A stretch of DNA of 64,000 nucleotides from assembly GCF_004834005.1 (NCBI RefSeq), contig NZ_STFF01000003.1, positions 62,001 to 126,000 on the forward strand, written 5' to 3'. Below, in pieces: positions 57,853-64,000 of the stretch; within the stretch, counting starts at the first letter, position 1, and the number at the start of each line of letters is the position of its first letter. Source of the DNA: Niastella caeni (GTDB lineage: Bacteria > Bacteroidota > Bacteroidia > Chitinophagales > Chitinophagaceae). The notes under the pieces were generated by a model, which saw only the letters and a list, made by a program, of their open reading frames with translations, had not been told where the DNA came from and ran no database searches. The translations under genes and the position numbers were made by a program.

Positions 57853-59337
57853 CTAAAAATTATAGCCTACCCTGAACTTCAAAGGCTGTGTGCGCGGCAC
57901 CTGATCGTAGCTCAAAAAATCCCACAGCAACTGCAACTTTGTCTTCTTGAAGAATTTGCTCTTTATAGAAATGATCTTGCTGATGCCAACCAGGCCACTC
58001 TTCTGCCAGTTGGAGATCTCATCCCAATGCACTCCGGCAGAGGGAGTGGATAAACTATCGGCTTTTAATGGCTGGTAATTATATTCAAATCCACCACTGG
58101 CAAAGAAGCTGCCTTTTAACTTTATATCCAGGAATGAACGCAGTCCCATACCCTGGTGCGTGATGGCAATATGTTTAATATCCTGCCCCCATCCCATTTT
58201 GTAACTGGCGCCGATGCCTACAGTGCTTTTATCGTTTAACTTATACCCTAGCGATAAACCCATGTCGGTAGTGGTGGGAAAAAAATTATTCTTTGCTGTT
58301 TGAAAGTTGGTGCCATATTCAAGGCGTTGCCAGAAAGATTTTGTCTTTTGTCTGTTGGGCTTGAAGTCGGGCATTTCCATATCACCACTGCCACTGCCGC
58401 CCAGCTTGTTTATTTTATCTTTTAACTGATTTAACTGCGTTTGTGCCGCCTGCAGATTTTGTTGCAGATATTGCTGCGCATTCGGACCGGCGCCGGCCAA
58501 TTGGGTTTGAATTTGCTGATTTACCTGCGCCCTGGTTTGCAGTCCGGCCAGGCTTTGCGGCGTACCATAATTGTCAGGCAGCCTGAACAAACTGGCCAAC
58601 TCACTATGCTGTTTCATGAACTGGGTAAACGCCGGCAGCTTATTGAGCAACGACAATCCTTTCTGGACCATCTTATCGGGGTCGTTCAGCATTTCTTTAT
58701 ACTCTTTGAGCTGTGCGCTGTAGTAATAGGCCTGTTTATTGAAATCGGCCACCTCATTAGCTATCCCTTTGGGCAGGTTGGTATATTTGCTCAATGATTC
58801 TTTAAGTTGCTGCTTACGCTGCTGAATAAAGGCTTTTACCTGCTCCGTTTGCTGCAGCTTCGACTGCAACTGGGTTACCTGGGTAAGCGACCCTTTTACT
58901 TTTTCCTGTACGTCTTTCGATTTAGATAGTAATCCGCTGTTTTGCTCAAGGAACGACAGGCTGGTTTTTACTGAATCTAGCATGGGTAAGTAGGCGCCAC
59001 TGCCACCCGGCAATTTATTTCCCACAGACTTTATTTTACCGGTCAATTGCGCATATTGCTTTTCAGAGTTGGCAAACAATTGCTGCGCACCGGTGGAATC
59101 TATTTTGGCTAATTTTCGTTGTATTCTTTTCTCGCGATTGAACAGCCGCTGGAGGTACTTTTCCGTTTGTTTGGTCAACCGGTCATCCAGGTTGGCATAT
59201 TTATTTTGGACCCTGGAAAAATAAGAGGAAGGTAAATCAATGAGACTATCAACAGTGGGTTTTGAATTCTGGGCAACGGTTATTAGGTTGCACAGCACGC
59301 ACATACAAATAAGCTGGAGACATTGAAGCACTCTCAT
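57853..59337 (-). CDS. Coiled-coil plus outer-membrane beta-barrel protein heading the RHS locus
   Basis: The ATG at 59337 gives 494 residues with a signal peptide ending VAQ (near 23). Residues 35-330 are almost all helical with long coiled-coil heptads rich in Gln, Lys and Leu (NREKRIQRKLAKIDS, LTQVTQLQSKLQQTEQVKAF, NLQAAQTQLNQLKDKINKL). Residues 345-494 turn to amphipathic strands and end in FRVGYNF, the aromatic terminus of an outer-membrane barrel. A periplasmic stalk joined to a barrel, encoded first in a locus of giant secreted RHS proteins and sharing its promoter module with another unit of that locus, suggests a dedicated export or surface-tether factor. No family is recognised. Confidence 0.65.
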   Translation of the reverse strand: MRVLQCLQLICMCVLCNLITVAQNSKPTVDSLIDLPSSYFSRVQNKYANLDDRLTKQTEKYLQRLFNREKRIQRKLAKIDSTGAQQLFANSEKQYAQLTGKIKSVGNKLPGGSGAYLPMLDSVKTSLSFLEQNSGLLSKSKDVQEKVKGSLTQVTQLQSKLQQTEQVKAFIQQRKQQLKESLSKYTNLPKGIANEVADFNKQAYYYSAQLKEYKEMLNDPDKMVQKGLSLLNKLPAFTQFMKQHSELASLFRLPDNYGTPQSLAGLQTRAQVNQQIQTQLAGAGPNAQQYLQQNLQAAQTQLNQLKDKINKLGGSGSGDMEMPDFKPNRQKTKSFWQRLEYGTNFQTAKNNFFPTTTDMGLSLGYKLNDKSTVGIGASYKMGWGQDIKHIAITHQGMGLRSFLDIKLKGSFFASGGFEYNYQPLKADSLSTPSAGVHWDEISNWQKSGLVGISKIISIKSKFFKKTKLQLLWDFLSYDQVPRTQPLKFRVGYNF

Positions 59338-59480
59338 AAATGCAGGCCTTGGTTGTTTTGGTTGTGGCGACACGAATGTATGTCAGATTATAAAATACCA
59401 CCAACCAATTTAATAAACGTGCTGTTTTGCCAATAAGCGTGTAGATTTGGGCGATAAGTGTGTAGAAAAAATGTAGCTGG
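59338..59480 (-). promoter_or_regulatory. Duplicated promoter module with three phased direct repeats (copy B)
   Basis: The plus strand shows ATAAACGTGCTG (59413-59424), ATAAGCGTGTAG (59433-59444) and ATAAGTGTGTAG (59454-59465), with the same 20- and 21-base spacing as copy A at 43754-43806. The gene-proximal block (GGTTGTTTTGGTTGTGGCG, then CAGATTATAAAA) is also conserved. Bases 59481-59648, between this module and the DinB gene, hold nothing further that I can name. Confidence 0.6.
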
Positions 59481-59648
59481 AAGCCAATAAGCATAGTTTG
59501 AAAGACGAAAAGCCTGACCATACTTAATTCTGCTGGTTGGATTATTAATCGAAATTTATTTTCTGTAGCGGTAGAATAATTTCTCCGTTACAATTATTTA
59601 TTGAACCTTAAACCAACAGAAAAAACAGAAATATTACTTGCTTTAGAT

Positions 59649-60143
59649 TCAGGATAAATACTTTTGTTTAATGATCTCCATATGATGCACCTCATGACCA
59701 ATAGTGGCTTTCAAAAATTCTTCCACGGTCAACTCATATTTCCAGGCAGTTCCCGTAAGCGCCAATTGTTCTTTGGATAATGACTTGATGAAACTGAGAG
59801 AGGCGTTCCTGACGTTTTCAAAATCGGTTATTAGCTGGCTAACCGGTTGTTCATCAAAACGGCTATTGTCAACGAAGGTGTTTTGGTCATAACCAGGTAA
59901 AGCGGTTTTATCTTTCCGGCTAAAGCGAAGCGCCCGGTAGGTCATAATGCGTTCGTGATCGGTCATATGCCCTATTATTTGTTTAATACTCCATTTGCCC
60001 GGCGCATAGCGGTATGCCGCTTTCTCTTCTGTAAGGGATTTGAGCAGGTTGAGATTTTCTTTTGAAACAAATAATTGGTTATAATCTTTATCACCTAACA
60101 ATTCAATGTAGTAAGGAAATCCGTCGTTGATGGAGTATTTCAT
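59649..60143 (-). CDS. DinB-family protein (metal-binding four-helix bundle)
   Basis: A 164-residue protein with the DinB/YfiT-like four-helix pattern. Candidate metal ligands are His59 in SIKQIIGHMTDHER and the histidines of IGHEVHHMEII near residues 150-155. DinB-type proteins of Bacteroidota are probably thiol-dependent transferases with a divalent metal; none is a confirmed DNA-damage polymerase despite the name. Monocistronic by appearance: it is convergent with nothing and separated from the sigma-factor gene by 51 bases on the same strand, so the two could share a transcript. Confidence 0.85.
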   Translation of the reverse strand: MKYSINDGFPYYIELLGDKDYNQLFVSKENLNLLKSLTEEKAAYRYAPGKWSIKQIIGHMTDHERIMTYRALRFSRKDKTALPGYDQNTFVDNSRFDEQPVSQLITDFENVRNASLSFIKSLSKEQLALTGTAWKYELTVEEFLKATIGHEVHHMEIIKQKYLS

Positions 60144-60194
60144 GCCAGTTCTTTATGGCAATATACTGTTTTTGTCACCAATATATATACCCAA

Positions 60195-60779
60195 TTACAG
60201 AAAAAAGAACACCTGTATGGCAAGCTGTTTAACAACCCTTCGCAAGCGCTTTGAAGCGATGTGAAGTTGATTTTTTACCGTTTGCCTGGAGAGTGACAGA
60301 TCACCGGCTATCTGGGCGATGGTTTGATCGTGATAATAATTCCTGATAAAGATCCTTTTCATTTTATCTGGCATGCCGGTAATTTCTTTTTCAATTGCCT
60401 GGTGCATATTTTCCTGTTCCTGTTCCTGCTGCATCAGCACGTTGTTGGGATCGGCAATAGTCTGTTGCGTTAAAAATACTTCCAGGTTTTTGTAATGTTT
60501 CTCCCGCAGACCTTTTGAACGGAAATAATTAAATATTTTATTATATAAGCAGGCAACAAGATAAGACCTGGCACCAGTAGCATCCGGCAGCGCAGGCATG
60601 GCACGCCAGATATCGGCGAACAGGTCATGCACAATATCATAGGCATCCTCGGCCGAACCTGTTTTTTTACAGGCCAGCTTGAATAATAACTCCCAATGCT
60701 GATGATATAATTCATTAAATACCTGTTCATCAGGATTGGAGGAACCGGTTTCTGGTGTAGATGGTCGATCCTTCCACAT
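60195..60779 (-). CDS. Orphan ECF RNA polymerase sigma factor
   Basis: The ATG at 60779 (MWKDRPS) gives 194 residues, the normal ECF length; upstream in-frame residues are not sigma-like. Region 2 lies at about 18-90 (FNELYHQHWELLFKLACKKTG, DAYDIVHDLFADIW) and region 4 at about 125-180 (IFIRNYYHDQTIAQIAGDLSLSRQTVKNQ). The C-terminus is hydrophobic (AIQVFFFL). No FecR gene or TonB receptor gene is adjacent, whereas the FecR/TonB operon at 21-30 kb lacks a sigma gene. The divergent neighbour is a MauE/DoxX gene. Confidence 0.88.
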   Translation of the reverse strand: MWKDRPSTPETGSSNPDEQVFNELYHQHWELLFKLACKKTGSAEDAYDIVHDLFADIWRAMPALPDATGARSYLVACLYNKIFNYFRSKGLREKHYKNLEVFLTQQTIADPNNVLMQQEQEQENMHQAIEKEITGMPDKMKRIFIRNYYHDQTIAQIAGDLSLSRQTVKNQLHIASKRLRRVVKQLAIQVFFFL

Positions 60780-61166
60780 AACTATAACAGTGAGGTGCAA
60801 ATTATAGTAACGTGATAAAATTGTACTGTTAATTAAATATGAACACATATACATAAACGCATATTCAGGCAAAAAACTTAACATTGGAAAATGACATTTC
60901 TTAGTAATTTTATTATGGAGTAATAAGCTTGAAGAGGTTAAGGCCAGCTCCCGACACTCCTTTTAACCTCCCATTTGCATCCGGTTAGTAATTTTTTAAA
61001 TACCATTCCATCTCACATTGGAATGTACCGGTCATCTATTGTATTCCGTCCTGATGAACAACCTGAAACCGTAATAATTATTTAAGGAAGAATGATTGTA
61101 GCTATATAACCCGTTGTACAACGGGGATAATAACCTTATTCCTCAACATTAAGAACCTGCAATGCT
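60780..61166. promoter_or_regulatory. Divergent intergenic region, sigma factor versus MauE/DoxX gene
   Basis: No gene is visible. A palindromic element CATTCCA (61004-61010) and TGGAATG (61019-61025), with an 8-base spacer, lies about 140 bases upstream of the MauE gene and could be an operator. Nothing else stands out. Confidence 0.3.
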
Positions 61167-61610
61167 ATGAAAAAGAGTAACGCGGCTATTATGATCATTT
61201 GCATCCTGATCATTATCCTGTTCGTGTACGCAGCTACTACAAAATTGCTCGACTATTACAATTTTCATTTCGGACTTACAGAATCTCCTTTTATTGCACC
61301 CATTGCCGGTATACTGGCCTGGGCAGTACCGGCCAGTGAATTGCTCATCACCGGAATGTTGTTGATACCGGCATTACGACTAATGGGGTTGTATGCTTCC
61401 TTTGTATTAATGGCTTCATTCACCGTATACATAGCGGCCATGCTGCTCTCGGGCAGCGACATTCCCTGCTCCTGTGGCGGCATTCTGGAGAACATGTCGT
61501 GGAATGCGCATATAGTATTCAATAGCGCATTTGTCGTGCTATCAGGGTACGGCATTTACCTGCAACGAAAAAAGCGACGAACGTCGGCGAATTTACCTGC
61601 ACTGGCATAA
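61167..61610 (+). CDS. MauE/DoxX-family redox-associated membrane protein (second copy)
   Basis: A 147-residue inner-membrane protein with four helices (about 6-26, 44-66, 70-92, 110-131) and the motif IPCSCGGILENMSW (near 98-111), the same as in the protein at 14697-15179. Both share the spacing from first helix (AATTKLLDYYNF versus AAVSKLIEYNSF) to the CSCGG loop. It is expected to pass or accept electrons at a disulfide. No Cys-rich partner gene is adjacent here; the next gene encodes a small HTH protein. Confidence 0.8.
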   Translation: MKKSNAAIMIICILIIILFVYAATTKLLDYYNFHFGLTESPFIAPIAGILAWAVPASELLITGMLLIPALRLMGLYASFVLMASFTVYIAAMLLSGSDIPCSCGGILENMSWNAHIVFNSAFVVLSGYGIYLQRKKRRTSANLPALA

Positions 61611-61731
61611 ATCACCTTCTATCACTGTTAATTACAATTATCGGAAAGGCCCCTTACGTCCCTGATGTAACGACCAGAAACCGATTCCTTATCCGGTGGC
61701 GCTTAAACCACGCCACACAAATACACCCGAT

Positions 61732-62007
61732 ATGCAACGTGATATTATTAACCGGCTCTCCCAACTGGATCATCTTATCCGTATCAGGGGTACCGGCACA
61801 CCGGCCCAATTAGCTGAACGATTAAATCTATCTGAAAGAAGCGTTTACGATTACATCAATTTTATGAAAGGCCTGGGTTGCCCTATTAAATTCGACAGCT
61901 ACCGCGAAAGTTATTTTTATGAAGAAGATGGCTTTTTTGTAATCGCGTTCTTTTCCAAAGACAAATTAAAGCCGTTGATGGAAGATTATTCAGGAAATGA
62001 AAAATAA
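61732..62007 (+). CDS. Small HTH-domain protein
   Basis: The ATG at 61732 gives 91 residues; a GTG at 61696 would add 12 poorly conserved residues. The N-terminal half is an HTH_11/DeoR-like winged-helix unit (DIINRLSQLDHLIRIRGTGTPAQLAERLNLSERSVYDYINFMKGLG), and a short beta-hairpin with CPIKFDSYRESYFYEEDGFF completes the wing. It is the short form of the WYL-type regulators without a sensor domain, a form common in Bacteroidota next to MauE/DoxX-like genes. Target unknown. Confidence 0.75.
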   Translation: MQRDIINRLSQLDHLIRIRGTGTPAQLAERLNLSERSVYDYINFMKGLGCPIKFDSYRESYFYEEDGFFVIAFFSKDKLKPLMEDYSGNEK

Positions 62008-62164
62008 TAAACAGAGAAATAAGAAAGTAGCAAACAGCTTCAAGCTGCATGGACATACAATATAATGGCTGCATCTCCTGCTCGGAATTTGTAGCGAGTG
62101 GCCTAAAGCAGCATCCTGTATTTCATTTTCACATTTTCAAATTTTCACATTTTCAAATTATTCA

Positions 62165-62950
62165 ATGAACTACGCAAAAGTATTAGACGCTGCCCTGCAG
62201 TTATTCCCCCGAAAGATCAATGTAACCTGCATCAACGGTATTACGGGCAAAATGGTCGGGAAATATAAAATTGGCCTTGAACAATTACCTTCTGCGTTTG
62301 ATAAACCTGTTACACTGGAAATTGCCGGTCATGTATGGCGGGTGGTGCAGGCCAACCCTGTGAGGGCCGACGATTTTTCCATATTTAAAAAATTAACCCT
62401 GCATGTGCTGGATAATGAACAATTAAAAGACGCACCGTTAGGTTATAATGTGCCAACACAACACATGCTGCAACCGGCGATGACCACTAATCTGCTCTAC
62501 CATGATTATACATTGGAAATATCACAGGACGACTGGCTGCAAATGGAGTTTCTGCCCGTATCCGCATTACCACAAATACAGGAAGAACTTGCCCTGATAG
62601 ATCCCATTCTTTTAACCGAAAGCGGTTCTAATCCATTACTGGGATATGATTCCATGCATATACGCAACCAGACTGCCAACCTGGGTGCAAACATCCCGTT
62701 TGACGCTTTTTGCGCCGCCATAAAGCCCCAAAAAATAGGGAATCTCCGGCTAAAGGGTAACCGTTTTATTGAAAACGGGTTTGCCCTGCAATCAGACAAT
62801 TACGAATATTACGGCACTGTAGATAATGGCTATATTACACATTTATGCCTGCCCTCTTTCGATTGCATTGACGATGAGTTTTCGCAAGTGGCTACCACCT
62901 GGGAATTGCTGCTGGTGAATTGGTGTTCAGCCAATGTGATAATGTGCTAA
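62165..62950 (+). CDS. Protein of unknown function
   Basis: A 261-residue soluble protein without signal peptide or membrane helix. The text is regular mixed alpha/beta (ALQLFPRKINVTCINGIT, VTLEIAGHVWRVVQANPVRADDF, YEYYGTVDNGYITHLCLPSFDC), and codon usage and composition look like those of neighbouring genes, so it is very probably translated. I recognise no family. The start follows a run of TTTTCAAATTTTCACATTTTC words that ends one base before the ATG. It stands alone between two regulator-like genes. Confidence 0.6.
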   Translation: MNYAKVLDAALQLFPRKINVTCINGITGKMVGKYKIGLEQLPSAFDKPVTLEIAGHVWRVVQANPVRADDFSIFKKLTLHVLDNEQLKDAPLGYNVPTQHMLQPAMTTNLLYHDYTLEISQDDWLQMEFLPVSALPQIQEELALIDPILLTESGSNPLLGYDSMHIRNQTANLGANIPFDAFCAAIKPQKIGNLRLKGNRFIENGFALQSDNYEYYGTVDNGYITHLCLPSFDCIDDEFSQVATTWELLLVNWCSANVIMC

Positions 62951-63203
62951 TGGAATACAGCGCTTAGCGCAAACTGTATTGGCTTTCAGCTTACAGCTTT
63001 TGGCTTATAGCTGTATTCGCGTGGGGCGTGGAGCGTAAAGCTGTATTCTGCATTTTTATTTGCCTGATTTCAAAATTCATTTTAATTTACACGGCCAGAT
63101 CAATAGTCTTCCAGGTTTAGGTACTTTGGAAGTTTTGTACACGATGCTCCGATTAGTAAGCCAACTGCCACTATTGGCTTAACCATTAAATGTATAGTAC
63201 AGC

Positions 63204-63539
63204 ATGGCCAAAAAGAAACGCGTTGCTGCCAAAAACACCGTTCAAGTAAAAAAGAAGGCAACAGCTCCCAAAAAGAAAGTTGCAGGTAGAAAGAAGAAAA
63301 CTGCCAAAAAAGCGCCCGCTTCAGCAAAACAACCACTCAAACGGTTAGTGATACATACAGATGATATCACGAAAATTTTAGGTATAAATATCCGCACTGC
63401 CCAGCGGCTGTTGCAAACGATCCGCGAATCATTGGGCCGGCGGAAAAAGGATTATGTATCCATAAGAGAATTTGCCAATTATGTACACCTCGAAGAAGAG
63501 GAAGTAAAGCAAAATCTCAGCGAAACAATACTCTCCTGA
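63204..63539 (+). CDS. Lys/Ala-rich tail fused to a small HTH-like domain
   Basis: A 111-residue basic protein. Residues 1-45 are almost only Lys, Ala, Pro, Val and Thr (AKKKRVAAKN, KKKATAPKKKVAGRKKK), like histone H1-type tails. Residues 46-111 form a small folded part, LVIHTDDITKILGINIRTAQRLLQTIRESLGRR and YVSIREFANYVHLEEEEV, reading as a helix-turn-helix. The tail suggests non-specific DNA binding, and the folded part a site or partner preference; nucleoid-associated or regulatory roles are both possible. A terminator follows directly. Confidence 0.7.
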   Translation: MAKKKRVAAKNTVQVKKKATAPKKKVAGRKKKTAKKAPASAKQPLKRLVIHTDDITKILGINIRTAQRLLQTIRESLGRRKKDYVSIREFANYVHLEEEEVKQNLSETILS

Positions 63540-63564
63540 CGCATAAGACGGTTTCTTTAGCGAA

Positions 63565-63586
63565 AGACGCCTGACGGCGTTTTATT
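63565..63586 (+). terminator. Terminator after the Lys-rich protein gene
   Basis: Arms AGACGCC (63565-63571) and GGCGTTT (63576-63582) around a TGAC loop, followed by TATTT. It lies 25 bases after the stop codon. Confidence 0.65.
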
Positions 63587-63647
63587 TCCCGGAAACTTTC
63601 TTAAACGGGAAAGCGGAAGGATATTATCACAGCCACATATAGTGCGC

Positions 63648-64000
63648 TCACTGATGTGCATTTACAGCAAACCAACATATGCTCAGCACAATACCCGCCT
63701 GTTCATGAATGGAGGCATGTCGTACAGGGATCGCCGGTATTTGACATACAGCCAATGGCTCCCGTTTGTTGTGTTGGTGAATGATCAGTCTGGGCTGGTT
63801 GTTATCTACGATATGATAATCGTACACTTCATTGTTGATCTCGAGGCGACCGGTATTGCTGCGGTTGTTATGTGAAAATTTTCCCTGGTCAACACCATAC
63901 ACATTTTTGAAGGTGAGCCGGTTTGTATTGCCGGCATTTTCCATAAAGAACGCCTGGCGCCCTCCTTCATATGTTATCCGTACCGATTGCTGTTCCAGGC
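63648..64000 (-). CDS. 3' end of an unknown gene, cut by the right edge
   Basis: The minus strand is open from the right edge to a stop at 63648, giving at least 117 residues. The internal ATG at 63944 is not the true start, since protein-like text (SVRITYEGGRQAFF) runs in frame before it. The C-terminal part is beta-rich (NRLTFKNVYGVDQGKFSHNN, GRLEINNEVYDYHIVDNNQPRLIIHQHN) and polar. No family is recognised, and the N-terminal part is not visible. Confidence 0.55.
   Translation of the reverse strand, partial: LEQQSVRITYEGGRQAFFMENAGNTNRLTFKNVYGVDQGKFSHNNRSNTGRLEINNEVYDYHIVDNNQPRLIIHQHNKREPLAVCQIPAIPVRHASIHEQAGIVLSICWFAVNAHQ

Noticed and set aside
59649-60143. HEVHH in the protein at the end of the RHS locus, read as a zinc protease motif
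   Set aside because: The whole protein fits the DinB four-helix family, where these histidines are metal ligands of a different fold.

Overview
The window looks like a Bacteroidota chromosome, most likely family Chitinophagaceae (Niastella/Chitinophaga-like). The evidence is a SusC/SusD pair behind an ECF sigma/FecR switch, a FecR-linked TonB receptor operon that carries PorV and type IX secretion (T9SS) cargo, a DUF6520 protein, and very large DUF6443-type RHS and DUF5977 proteins. Ribosome-binding sites are mostly absent, as is usual in this phylum. No rRNA, tRNA, CRISPR array, transposase or integrase was seen.

Layout. 0.5-5.3 kb: a D-glucarate/galactarate-type catabolic operon (HpcH/HpaI aldolase, GntP permease, tartronate-semialdehyde-reductase-like dehydrogenase, glucarate dehydratase) closed by a terminator. 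5.6-13.2 kb: ECF sigma factor, FecR anti-sigma, a 640-base gap holding a branched stem-loop structure, then SusC and SusD. 13.2-17.3 kb (minus): a Cys-rich exported DUF6520 peptide, a membrane-anchored beta-propeller-like protein, a MauE/DoxX redox membrane protein, an AraC-type regulator and an S41 peptidase lipoprotein. 17.7-30 kb (minus): T9SS cargo, a beta-helix lipoprotein, PorV, an MBG-repeat surface protein, a lipoprotein, a TonB receptor and FecR, with no adjacent sigma factor. 30.2-33 kb: an A+T-richer cassette (SDR, exported DJ-1/PfpI protein, AraC regulator) with a tandem operator-like repeat.

33.3-59.5 kb (minus) is the most striking part: about 26 kb of secreted RHS/YD proteins. 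It holds three full-length RHS proteins (about 1530-1680 aa) with near-common bodies and three different C-terminal tips: two unrelated HExxH zinc-metallopeptidase-like tips and one Hint (intein-like) plus small His-rich module. Each is followed by one or two small, overlapping genes in the position of immunity genes. Two DUF5977-repeat proteins precede RHS genes, and a coiled-coil plus beta-barrel protein heads the locus. Two transcription-unit starts (at about 43.7 and 59.4 kb) share a duplicated promoter region with three phased 12-base direct repeats. The RHS genes also exchange DNA: a 383-base tract is identical between two of them.

59.6-64 kb: DinB protein, an orphan ECF sigma factor, a second MauE/DoxX protein, a small HTH protein, an unknown protein, a Lys-rich-tail/HTH protein and the 3' end of an unknown gene at the right edge.
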